Part shown: positions 16,489-24,565 of the stretch, one piece after another
Position numbering within the stretch: the stretch's first letter is position 1
Layout: each line of letters starts with the position of its first letter
DNA from: Vibrio sp. J1-1
GTDB lineage: Bacteria; Pseudomonadota; Gammaproteobacteria; Enterobacterales; Vibrionaceae
Direction of reading: 5' to 3'
Length of the DNA stretch: 40,940 nucleotides
Assembly: GCF_021728395.1 (NCBI RefSeq)
Contig: NZ_JAKKCM010000008.1
Location: forward strand, 214,014 to 254,953
Notes under the pieces: generated by a model
Database searches by the model: none
What the model was told of the DNA's origin: nothing
Seen by the model: the letters and a program-made list of their open reading frames with translations, nothing else
Made by a program: the position numbers and the translations under genes

Positions 16489-17478
16489 ATGAAGACAAAT
16501 GTATCAACCGCTTTGAACCCTATGGACACAGCAGCAATCACACGACTTCAACAAGACTTGTTATTCAAAGTTATCGCAAAACTAAAGGCAGACAATGCGC
16601 AGGCCGGTTGTAGTTTGAATGAATCGTCTTTAGCACTGCAATTTGACGTATCCAGAACACCAATTCGCGCCGTGCTAAAATATATGGCTGATCAAAGCAT
16701 CACCAAAGCGGTGCCAAACAAAGGTTTCGTATTACTCATCGACGCTGCAACTATTGAGGAGATGGATCAAAACGTCAGTCAACAATCCCGTGAAGAGAAA
16801 CTCTATCTCCGCGTACTTATGGATCTGTTTTTTGGGGAGCTGGATTGCCCGATTTCCGAAAAAGAGCTTCAAGTGCGTTATGACGCCAACCGAGGTGAAA
16901 TACAAAATGTTCTGCGATTGCTGGAAAGTGACGCGATCCTCCAGCGAAGCCCAGGCTACAAGTGGCAGCTCGAAGGTGTGCTGAATACACTTGATAGGCA
17001 TACCGAAAGCTACCGATGCCGCCTTATTTTCGAACCCGCAGGTCTGCTCGAACCGAGCTGGAATCTGGATCGCGACGCACTTGAAACTCTACTTGATAGT
17101 CATCTAGAAGCCATTGCTGAACCGCAAACAGTAACGGCAAGCCAATTATTTAACCTAAGCGCCGAATTTCACGAAGTGCTCGCAGATTGCTCGGGAAATC
17201 GTTTCTTGTTAGGCATCATGCAGCAACACAATCGTCTTCGCAAAGCCACTGACCTGGTATCTATGCATATTCAATCCTCTGCGACTACCTCTTGCCAACG
17301 TCGAGTCGAAATCATTGAACTATTGTTAAAGGGAAATAACGCTCAAGCCGCAACAAAGCTCGCTCAGTTACTAGAAAATGACATTCGCGTTATGAAACGA
17401 ACCTATAAAGAGGTAATGAATGTGCCTCGTGCGCAGCGAGAGAGCCTATTAAACAACATTGCCCCCAACTTTAATTAG
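16489..17478 (+). CDS. GntR-family regulator with two winged-helix segments and FCD-like domain
   Basis: About 330 residues. Residues 15-80 are a GntR-type winged helix (QQDLLFKVIAKLKADN, LALQFDVSRTPIRAVLKYM, then the wing KAVPNKGFVLLID). Residues about 95-160 look like a second winged helix (LRVLMDLFFGELDCPISEK, YDANRGEIQNVLRLLESD, SPGYKWQLEG). The rest is an all-helical FCD-like ligand domain (RCRLIFEPAGLLEP, AEFHEVLADCSGNRFLLGIM). Most GntR/FCD proteins have a single winged helix and about 230-250 residues, so this is longer by a duplicated DNA-binding unit. ATG 16489 lacks a strong ribosome-binding site; ATG 16522 is an alternative. It likely controls the divergent DUF4432 gene and possibly the downstream receptor. 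Confidence 0.85.
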   Translation: MKTNVSTALNPMDTAAITRLQQDLLFKVIAKLKADNAQAGCSLNESSLALQFDVSRTPIRAVLKYMADQSITKAVPNKGFVLLIDAATIEEMDQNVSQQSREEKLYLRVLMDLFFGELDCPISEKELQVRYDANRGEIQNVLRLLESDAILQRSPGYKWQLEGVLNTLDRHTESYRCRLIFEPAGLLEPSWNLDRDALETLLDSHLEAIAEPQTVTASQLFNLSAEFHEVLADCSGNRFLLGIMQQHNRLRKATDLVSMHIQSSATTSCQRRVEIIELLLKGNNAQAATKLAQLLENDIRVMKRTYKEVMNVPRAQRESLLNNIAPNFN

Positions 17479-17529
17479 CTCCCCTTCTCCCTCCAACCTT
17501 TCCTTTTTCCACTAGCTAAGCATTACTTT

Positions 17530-17557
17530 GAGCCTAACTAACCAAGTCAGGCTCTTT
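17530..17557 (+). terminator. Terminator after the GntR gene
   Basis: GAGCCTAACT (17530-17539) pairs with AGTCAGGCTC (17545-17554) with one mismatch, followed by TTT. It separates the regulator from the TonB receptor, which therefore needs its own promoter. Confidence 0.7.
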
Positions 17558-17684
17558 CACTCTTCACATATATTCGCTTGTTCATTCTTATTCCGGCCAA
17601 CTCTTCGGACAACAAACACTCAACCTTAGCTAACGAAAACAAAAAGTTTAACTTTCATATTGTATTTTTGCACCACAAATACAA

Positions 17685-17699
17685 TAATAATGATTCTTA
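17685..17699. promoter_or_regulatory. Fur-box-like site upstream of the TonB receptor
   Basis: TAATAATGATTCTTA matches the 7-1-7 Fur consensus (TGATAATNATTATCA) at 12 of the 14 defined positions. It lies about 220 bases before the receptor ATG in an otherwise non-coding stretch (17479-17918). A related ATGAT-rich stretch follows at about 17708-17718. Iron repression of the receptor by Fur is the natural reading. Confidence 0.6.
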
Positions 17700-17877
17700 T
17701 TTAGAATTGAGAATGATCGCAGCGAGATTACGCGGTTTGATGACATTCAGTGAACCGGTAACACCACAACGAATCAGCCTTATTTGTAGCAATCTAAGTG
17801 GCTTTGTCTTTCATTCAACAGGTAAAGACGAAGGCTTGTTTAATTAGAACAAAATCAAAGGTCAGCGTACCTATCTG

Positions 17878-17893
17878 AGGACTTAAAAGTCCT
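17878..17893 (+). promoter_or_regulatory. Small leader hairpin before the receptor RBS
   Basis: AGGACTTAAAAGTCCT can fold as AGGACT / AGTCCT with a TAAA loop. It ends 16 bases before the GAGAAG ribosome-binding site of the receptor. It could affect translation or mRNA stability; its role is not known. Confidence 0.4.
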
Positions 17894-17918
17894 TTCGTTG
17901 ATAAACATAGAGAAGAAA

Positions 17919-20075
17919 ATGAACATTAAAAAAGGAAGTTTAAAGATTTCCACTGTTGCACTTGCCGTTGCCGCAGCATGTACAGTGTTGACAGCTCAAG
18001 CAGAAGAATACGTCACTGATGAAAAAGTGGTCATTGTTTCAAGCCGCACCCCTAAAGCGCTCAGTGATATTCCAGGCACGGTTTGGTATATCGATTCTGA
18101 ACAGATTGAACAAGAGTATCGTGGAGGAAAATCTCTTGGTGAAATTCTAGCGTCAACCATTCCCTCGTTAGATGTAAGCAGCGGAGCACGAACCAATTAC
18201 GGTCAAAACCTGCGTGGACGTAAGATGCTCGTCATGATTGACGGCGTCTCTTTGCAATCATCTCGACAAATCAGTCGCTACTTAGATTCCATTGATCCAT
18301 TTAATATTGAACGTATTGAAGTTCTTTCGGGAGCGACCTCTCTGTATGGTGCTGGCGCTTCAGGTGGCGTGATTAACATCATAACGAAAAAAGCGCAGAA
18401 CGAAGATATTGAGTTTGAATCCTTTTTTGGTGGATCCTCAGGCTTTAACTCCGGCGAAGATTTTGATTACAAGATAGGTCAAGCAATCTCTGGTGGCAGT
18501 GAAAAAATTCAAGCCCGCGCTTCTGTTATCTACAGTGAAACGCAAGGCTACTTCGACGCTAATGGGAATATTGTGACTCCGGACATTTCGCAGGGATCGT
18601 TACAATTTAATAAAACAGTTGATTTTCTTACAACCGCTGGCATTAATATTTCTGAGACAAAAAAACTGAACCTTTTGGCACAATACTATGACAGCCAACA
18701 AGACTCTCCGTATGGTCTGTACATTGTTGGCCGTGATTTTGTTGATGTACGAAAAGGTTTTGAATCCGACCGCGAGCATGGAACCGAGCGCATGATGCTA
18801 AGCGCGTCTTACGTCGACGAGCAGTTCCTAGGACATCAGTTGATTGCAGAAGCTTCCTACCGTAAAGAAGACCAAACTTACACGCCTTACTATCAATCTT
18901 CAGGTCAACAAGTTACCGATGTCGTTTCGTTGAAAGCAGCGCTGGCGAAAAGCGTTGACCGATTAAACATCGTTTATGGCATTGATGCTTACCAGGATAA
19001 ACTCGATAGCAATCAAGCGCTCTACGATCCAACCATTGCTAACAATTCAGGGAATCTGATTAACAAAACTTACGCGAAGGTTGGCCGATATCCAGGTATC
19101 GAAGTCAGTTCCATTGCCGGATTTGTACAAACTGATTATGCAATAACTGATGACTGGACCGTTGAAGGCGGCATTCGTTACCAATACATATCAAACGAGA
19201 TTGACGATTTTATTGGCTACAGCCAACAGAAGAAAATAGCAGCAGGAAATGGCACTTCAGCCGATGCCGTTCCGGGCGGTGAAACCGACTACAGTGTTAG
19301 CCTATTTAACTTGGGTACGGTTTATCATCTAGATAGCGATTCTCAAATTTGGGCTAACTTCTCTCAAGGCTTCGACCTAGCAGACCCGGCTAAATACTAT
19401 GGACAAGGAGACTACACCCTTGTTGGCGATCACTGGCAGCTTAACGATAGTATCAACGTGGATAAATCTAAGATGTCGGGCATTAAAACCAACAGCTTTG
19501 AACTTGGTTACCGCCTAGATACTGGTGATCTGAATGTACAAACCGCCGCTTATTACTCTCAGTCTGATAAGTCAGTGAAATATAACAAGACAACCATGCT
19601 CATCGATGAAATCGACGACAAAAAGCGTGTCTATGGTCTGGAAGCGATGGCGTCTTACTGGATGAATGACAATATCCAGCTCGGAGCATCGGGTCATTAT
19701 GTGATCTCAGAAGTTAAGGGAGACGACGGCTGGCAAGACTTTAGCGCGGGTGAAGCGAGTACCTCAAAAGCGAACGCGTGGGCAGGTTGGGTTGACTCAG
19801 ATCTATCGGTAAAAGTGCAAAGCCAAACCATGTTTGACTACAAAGATGACGCTCAAAACGAATTGAATGGCTACACCGTGTTTGATCTCGTCGGTAATTA
19901 TCAACTTCCCGTTGGCAGCCTAGGCTTTGGTATTCAGAACCTGTTCGATAAAGATTACACCACAATCTGGGGGCAGAGAGCTCAAATTGTGTATTCGTCT
20001 CATTACGAGTCGGCAGCCTACTATTACAAAGGCCGCGGAAGAACGTTTGTTTTGAACTATCAAGTGAAGTACTAA
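17919..20075 (+). CDS. TonB-dependent ferric siderophore receptor, IutA-like
   Basis: About 718 residues from ATG 17919, which has GAGAAG upstream; the frame extends 7 codons to a TTG without support. Signal peptide ends near AQAEEYV. The plug domain follows closely the aerobactin receptor IutA: SLGEILASTIPSLDVSS, RTNYGQNLRGRKMLVMIDGV, RYLDSIDPFNIERIEVLSGA and TSLYGAGASGGVINIITKKA. The remainder is a 22-strand barrel ending in GRGRTFVLNYQVKY with the terminal aromatic expected for outer-membrane insertion. It would take up a hydroxamate-type ferric siderophore with TonB energy. No siderophore synthesis or ABC genes are adjacent, so it is probably a xenosiderophore receptor. A Fur-like box lies upstream and a terminator follows. 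Confidence 0.9.
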   Translation: MNIKKGSLKISTVALAVAAACTVLTAQAEEYVTDEKVVIVSSRTPKALSDIPGTVWYIDSEQIEQEYRGGKSLGEILASTIPSLDVSSGARTNYGQNLRGRKMLVMIDGVSLQSSRQISRYLDSIDPFNIERIEVLSGATSLYGAGASGGVINIITKKAQNEDIEFESFFGGSSGFNSGEDFDYKIGQAISGGSEKIQARASVIYSETQGYFDANGNIVTPDISQGSLQFNKTVDFLTTAGINISETKKLNLLAQYYDSQQDSPYGLYIVGRDFVDVRKGFESDREHGTERMMLSASYVDEQFLGHQLIAEASYRKEDQTYTPYYQSSGQQVTDVVSLKAALAKSVDRLNIVYGIDAYQDKLDSNQALYDPTIANNSGNLINKTYAKVGRYPGIEVSSIAGFVQTDYAITDDWTVEGGIRYQYISNEIDDFIGYSQQKKIAAGNGTSADAVPGGETDYSVSLFNLGTVYHLDSDSQIWANFSQGFDLADPAKYYGQGDYTLVGDHWQLNDSINVDKSKMSGIKTNSFELGYRLDTGDLNVQTAAYYSQSDKSVKYNKTTMLIDEIDDKKRVYGLEAMASYWMNDNIQLGASGHYVISEVKGDDGWQDFSAGEASTSKANAWAGWVDSDLSVKVQSQTMFDYKDDAQNELNGYTVFDLVGNYQLPVGSLGFGIQNLFDKDYTTIWGQRAQIVYSSHYESAAYYYKGRGRTFVLNYQVKY

Positions 20076-20112
20076 TCAGCACAACTTGAAAAATTACGCC
20101 ATTAGAACAACG

Positions 20113-20142
20113 AAAAAGCCTGCGAACTTCGCAGGCTTTTTT
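20113..20142. terminator. Bidirectional terminator between TonB receptor and NUDIX-PAP2 gene
   Basis: Thirteen-bp perfect stem AAAAAGCCTGCGA (20113-20125) / TCGCAGGCTTTTT (20129-20141) with a 3-base loop. A-rich on the left and T-rich on the right, so it can terminate both convergent genes. Confidence 0.92.
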
Positions 20143-20159
20143 GAAGCTGCTGAAGTACT

Positions 20160-21608
20160 TTATTCAGCTTCCTGAACTCTTGTTTTCTGACGCTGGTCTT
20201 GAGTGAGTTTTCTTACAAGAAGCGTGAACAACAGCATCAACATGGGGTATTGCAGAGTGGTAAATACCAGAGACCAAAAGCCGCTATGCGATACGATAGT
20301 TGCCGAATATAGGTACAATTGTTGAGCCAATACCAACACCAAAGTAACGAAAACCGTCTGTCTGGCGCTTATCTGCACTTGAGACTTGTCGAAAGTCATA
20401 ACGATGACAGAAGCCGCCATTAGAATTGCCAGCCAGTTGCCAAATACTGGTAACGGCCAAATGACAGAAATCACCGCAGTAAATGCAGTCATAGCCAACC
20501 ACACTCCTTTCGAGGTGAGCAACTGATCAACGTGTATCTTCGGGCTTCCTTCCAGACGCAAAATATGCCAAGCGACCAAAATCCCCAATAACGCACCCAG
20601 CAACATATCCAATATAAAAGCAGTACCAAGGAAGTATTTAGCCAGAATAACCAGCAACGTAATGCCAATAATCAGACCTGTTGAGACATTAACGCCAAAG
20701 TTACCAATTTTGTAAAATAGAAAAGTGAGCACACAACACCACACTGCGATAGGCAAGCTTGGAAAACTGAAACCGAAGCTATGTGTGAGCTCTACCACTG
20801 GCATATAAACATGTGGTCTTGGTAATGAAAACCCCTGCTGCGCGACAAGTATCATCACTGAAGTTACTGAAATTGCGAAAAATAGTCTAAAAACAAAACG
20901 GCTACCAAATCGCATCATCACCAACGGGAACAAAAACAGTAAAATGGCTGGTGCGGTGAGCTCTAGAATCATTTCAGCAGACTGAGAAGCCGTCTGAAAA
21001 CTGGTTTCAGATAGTGAACCAACCCAGCTTTGTAACCCCATCATCCAATCCAATTCGATCTGGCGAAACGATGGAGCAGACTCGATCAAGTGATGAATGT
21101 AATGAACTGGTTGATGCGTCGCATCATTGAAATAACCAACGACCGTTTGCCATTGTGCGGGATAACGATACGTAGAGACTAGAAGCTGTTCTGGTGTCAG
21201 CAACATTGCTGACGCGATTTCTACACCATAATGTGGCGCAAACCAAATCGGTAGCTCGTTCCCACCCATTGAATTAACCATTGAGTAAGAAATGAGCTCT
21301 GAATCTGATACACAATCAAAGAAAACCGCCGTCTCAGTGCGACCTAGCTCTTTGCCTACCGTTACGACTAATCCGGTTTCTTCCCAAGTTTCCCTTTGAG
21401 CTGCAGTTCTTGGTGGCTCACCCTCAATTATTGTCCCTCCGGGCAGTGAAATTCGATTGGTTAGGATCTCGTGAACCAGTACCAATTTGTCATCTGCTCG
21501 CACAACACAAAGTGCACCTTCTACTGGCTCTGAAAACGACGCAGCGATAGCAGGTGAACTACCCAATAACACGGAGTAAAGAGTGACGAAAAATAACTGT
21601 CTCAACAC
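20160..21608 (-). CDS. Periplasmic NUDIX domain fused to a degenerate PAP2 membrane domain
   Basis: 482 residues. A signal-like N terminus (MLRQLFFVTLYSVLLGSSPAIAA) precedes a NUDIX domain whose box fits GX5EX7REUXEEXGU at residues 58-80 (G58, E64, R72, E73, E76, E77, G79), with Thr at the first U. From about residue 210 come six or more membrane helices of a PAP2-type phosphatase. PAP2 needs KX6RP, PSGH and SRX5HX3D. Here R264-P265 remain but the Lys is Gln, PSGH reads PSLP (283-286), and the third motif reads AKYFLGTAFILD with Arg and His gone. The PAP2 half is thus unlikely to be catalytic in the usual way. The NUDIX part looks active and would face the periplasm. GTG start at 21608 with AAAGG 9 bases before. 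Confidence 0.85.
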   Translation of the reverse strand: MLRQLFFVTLYSVLLGSSPAIAASFSEPVEGALCVVRADDKLVLVHEILTNRISLPGGTIIEGEPPRTAAQRETWEETGLVVTVGKELGRTETAVFFDCVSDSELISYSMVNSMGGNELPIWFAPHYGVEIASAMLLTPEQLLVSTYRYPAQWQTVVGYFNDATHQPVHYIHHLIESAPSFRQIELDWMMGLQSWVGSLSETSFQTASQSAEMILELTAPAILLFLFPLVMMRFGSRFVFRLFFAISVTSVMILVAQQGFSLPRPHVYMPVVELTHSFGFSFPSLPIAVWCCVLTFLFYKIGNFGVNVSTGLIIGITLLVILAKYFLGTAFILDMLLGALLGILVAWHILRLEGSPKIHVDQLLTSKGVWLAMTAFTAVISVIWPLPVFGNWLAILMAASVIVMTFDKSQVQISARQTVFVTLVLVLAQQLYLYSATIVSHSGFWSLVFTTLQYPMLMLLFTLLVRKLTQDQRQKTRVQEAE

Positions 21609-21972
21609 AAAATGTAACCTTTAATAATAATAACCGACGTGTGAAGGCAGCAATATTGATAGATTTTTAAGAAACTAAGTGATGCCTCATGCGTATGATA
21701 CATAAGACCGGGGAGGTTAGAGACAAAATCTTAATTCAACTCTGACTCTGGCCGGACATAATGCGCAATTGCGGTGACAATTTTGACAGTAATATGGAAT
21801 TCGTGTCAGGAAAATTCACTCACCTTATTTAAATTCTCAGTTCTGAAACGACTATTAGGCGAATTCGTCTGAAAACAATAGCTTTAAATGATAAATCGTG
21901 ACTCAGCCATTAAACTAAAAACGCAACTGACTGCACCTTATGTGTGATATGGCACTTCGGATTTAATCAGAG
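21609..21972. other. Intergenic stretch without a recognisable gene
   Basis: These 364 bases lie between the NUDIX-PAP2 gene and a GNAT gene, both on the minus strand. I see no supported ORF (only a 19-codon frame at 21888-21947 with no ribosome-binding site), no RNA gene and no strong terminator. GAATTCGT occurs twice, near 21798 and 21861, each followed by a TCxGxAAA-like stretch. It presumably carries the promoter of the NUDIX-PAP2 gene at its left end. Confidence 0.4.
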
Positions 21973-22467
21973 TCACCGGATCTTATCGGGCATGATGAGC
22001 GCTTTTCTTAGGCAATGAATGTGTTGACCAAAGCCTTGCTTTTCATATAGCGTTAACGCTTGTTGATTAAAGCTCCATACTTCGACAAACATCTGTTTCG
22101 CGCCATAATTGATGAAAGTGGATTCAATTTTATCAAGTAATGCTTTTGCTACCCCTTGCTTCCTGAACTCAGGCAACACGTACAATTCATCAACACTGCC
22201 CATCATAACGGGCTTACTGACGACAGAAATTAGCTCACAGAAGTGCCCAGAAACAAACCCGATAATTTCATCGTCCTTAGATGCGACATAAACCAGACAT
22301 TCAGGGTTATCTATATAGCGCCCGATGCTTTTCTCTTGCTCAATTTCTTCTGCCGTTTTAAACAGTTCCGGTGATTGAACATGATGCTCATCATGCAAGT
22401 CGAACATAAGGTCATTGAGAATATTGATATCATCAAAACACGCAGATTTAATTACAAATGCACTCAT
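21973..22467 (-). CDS. GNAT N-acetyltransferase
   Basis: About 164 residues from ATG 22467 (MSAFVIKSACFDDINILNDL). The GNAT core is clear: VYVASKDDEIIGFVSGHF, VDELYVLPEFRKQGVAKALLDKI (acetyl-CoA loop R-K-Q-G-V-A) and LTLYEKQGFGQHIHCLRKAL. The substrate is not predictable. The frame extends 5 codons to a TTG without support. It lies beyond the prp operon terminator and is probably transcribed alone. Confidence 0.88.
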   Translation of the reverse strand: MSAFVIKSACFDDINILNDLMFDLHDEHHVQSPELFKTAEEIEQEKSIGRYIDNPECLVYVASKDDEIIGFVSGHFCELISVVSKPVMMGSVDELYVLPEFRKQGVAKALLDKIESTFINYGAKQMFVEVWSFNQQALTLYEKQGFGQHIHCLRKALIMPDKIR

Positions 22468-22590
22468 AAAAAAGCTTACCAAAATTTGAACCTTCGTAGT
22501 TTGTGACCAAAGTACAAGGATGGCAAGTAGAGAGAACCAATAAAGTCGTCATTTGGTTATTCTTGCTGCGACTAAAGTTGTATCACTATT

Positions 22591-22622
22591 AAAAAAAAAG
22601 CCCCTGCTTGGATTGCAGGGGC
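22591..22622 (-). terminator. Terminator of the prp operon
   Basis: Eight-bp GC-rich stem GCCCCTGC (22600-22607) / GCAGGGGC (22615-22622) with a 7-base loop, next to a run of nine A (22591-22599), which on the minus strand is a T tail. It lies 32 bases beyond the prpE stop codon. Confidence 0.92.
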
Positions 22623-22653
22623 GAAACATTAAACATATGGAGTAGATTAAACG

Positions 22654-24531
22654 CTATCGACGAAGCACTCGCTCAATTTCACTCAGACTGGTTGGATCGT
22701 CAATGGTCGATGGGACCGTGTATTTCTCACCATCAGCAATTTGACGAATGGTTCGACGTAAAATTTTACCCGAGCGTGTTTTCGGTAGACGATCAACGAC
22801 CAGCGCATGCTTAAAGCAGGCAACCGCACCAATCTCACTACGTACTTTTCCGACCAGTTCACCTTCCAGATCCAACTCATCCACCTTAACGCCGTCTTTA
22901 AGTACGACAAAGCCAAGTGGGAGCTGTCCTTTTAGGTCATCGTGGATACCAACTACCGCACATTCTGCTATCGCCGGGTGACCGCCAACGATCTCTTCCA
23001 TTTCACCCGTAGACAAACGGTGACCCGCAACGTTAATCACATCGTCAATACGTCCCATGATGAATAGGTAGCCGTCTTCGTCGAGATAACCACCGTCACC
23101 GGACACATAGTAGCCTGGAAACTGGCTCAGATAACCAGTTTCAAAACGATCATGGTTACGCCATACGGTTGGTAAGCAGCTTGGCGGTAACGGACGTTTT
23201 AGTGCAACAAAACCTTGTTGATTCGGTTTCACTGGCTCACCAAGTTCATCAAGAATTTCAACTTGATAGCCCGGAATTGGCTTGGTCGAAGATCCGGCTT
23301 TAACTGGCATCATTTCAATACCTGTTGGGTTACCTGCGATAGCCCAGCCCGTTTCCGTTTGCCACCAGTGATCGATAACCGGTTTGTCGGCTTTGCTTTG
23401 CACCCATTCAAGAGTTGGAGGGTCCAAACGCTCACCAGCCATAAAGATGGTTTTTAAGTTAGACAAATCGTAATGTTTTAAAAACTCACCTTCTGGGTCT
23501 TCTTTCTTAATCGCGCGGAATGCGGTAGGTGCAGAGAACAACGCATCAACTTTGTACTCATCACAAACTCGCCAGAATGCGCCCGGATTAGGCGTTCTAA
23601 CCGGTTTGCCTTCAAAAAGTATCGTTGTACAGCCATGAATCAATGGTGCGTAAACAATGTAAGAGTGCCCTACTACCCAGCCAACATCAGATGCAGCCCA
23701 GAACACGCCACCCTGTGGAATATTGTAAATGGCACTCATTGAGTACTTCAGCGCTACCGCATGGCCACCGTTGTCACGAACCACGCCTTTCGGTTTACCC
23801 GTCGTACCTGAGGTGTAAAGGATGTAGAGTGGATCGGTCGCTAATACAGGAACACAAGCGTGTGGCAGTGCTTGGCTGTATTCTTGCTGCCAATCCAGAT
23901 CTCTTTCTTGGTTCAGCTCTGCTTCACATTCCGAACGCTGGAAAACAAACACTTTCTCTGGTTTCCAACGGCTATCCATGATGGCTTTGTCCACCATTGG
24001 CTTGTATGGAATGATTTTGCTGATTTCGATACCACACGATGCCGTCATGATGACTTTAGGCTCGGCATCTTCAATACGCACTGCCAGCTCATTTGGTGCA
24101 AAACCACCAAACACCACTGAGTGAATTGCACCCAATCGTGCACACGCAAGCATCGCCATCGCCGCTTCTGGAATCATCGGCATGTAAATAACGACTCGGT
24201 CGCCTTTTTCTACACCTTGGGCAGACAACATACCGGCAACTTTCGCGACCTGATCGCGAAGCTCGGTGTAGGTATAGGTCTTTTTATTCCCTGTCACTGG
24301 TGAATCATAAATAAGGGCGGCGGTATCACCTCGACCTTGTTCACAATGGTAATCCAGTGCTAACCAAGACGTGTTCATCACGCCATCTGGGAACCAACGT
24401 TCAATACCGTTTTCATCAGTATTCAAGATGGTCTTTGGAGATTCGAACCAGTCGATATTCTCCGCTTGAGCGCGCCAAAAACTCTCCGGTTCGTTTTTCG
24501 CCCATAAATATTCTTTTTCGTATGAAGACAT
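22654..24531 (-). CDS. prpE: Propionate-CoA ligase PrpE
   Basis: About 625 residues. ATG 24531 is chosen because GGAGGAAGCAAT stands directly before it and the protein then opens MSSYEKEYLWAKNEPESFW. AMP-forming acyl-CoA synthetase motifs are ILYTSGTTGKPKGV (P-loop), WWQTETGW, VSGDGGYLDEDGYLFIMGR and the C-terminal catalytic lysine in RLPKTRSGKILRR. The enzyme activates propionate to propionyl-CoA with ATP, the entry step to the 2-methylcitrate cycle. It is the last gene of the prp operon, 34 bases after prpF and followed by a strong terminator. Acetyl-CoA synthetase is the alternative, but the operon context and length favour PrpE. Confidence 0.95.
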   Translation of the reverse strand: MSSYEKEYLWAKNEPESFWRAQAENIDWFESPKTILNTDENGIERWFPDGVMNTSWLALDYHCEQGRGDTAALIYDSPVTGNKKTYTYTELRDQVAKVAGMLSAQGVEKGDRVVIYMPMIPEAAMAMLACARLGAIHSVVFGGFAPNELAVRIEDAEPKVIMTASCGIEISKIIPYKPMVDKAIMDSRWKPEKVFVFQRSECEAELNQERDLDWQQEYSQALPHACVPVLATDPLYILYTSGTTGKPKGVVRDNGGHAVALKYSMSAIYNIPQGGVFWAASDVGWVVGHSYIVYAPLIHGCTTILFEGKPVRTPNPGAFWRVCDEYKVDALFSAPTAFRAIKKEDPEGEFLKHYDLSNLKTIFMAGERLDPPTLEWVQSKADKPVIDHWWQTETGWAIAGNPTGIEMMPVKAGSSTKPIPGYQVEILDELGEPVKPNQQGFVALKRPLPPSCLPTVWRNHDRFETGYLSQFPGYYVSGDGGYLDEDGYLFIMGRIDDVINVAGHRLSTGEMEEIVGGHPAIAECAVVGIHDDLKGQLPLGFVVLKDGVKVDELDLEGELVGKVRSEIGAVACFKHALVVDRLPKTRSGKILRRTIRQIADGEKYTVPSTIDDPTSLSEIERVLRR

Positions 24532-24565
24532 ATTGCTTCCTCCAGTATGTCCTGACATTGCTTCT

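Noticed and set aside
16320-16541. 73-codon minus-strand frame overlapping the GntR start
   Set aside because: It covers the operator palindrome region and the start of the regulator, has no ribosome-binding site and no recognisable family.
17578-17847. 89-codon plus-strand frame upstream of the TonB receptor
   Set aside because: It spans the Fur-like box and promoter region, has odd composition and no ribosome-binding site.
21888-21947. 19-codon frame in the gap before the GNAT gene
   Set aside because: No ribosome-binding site and too short to support.
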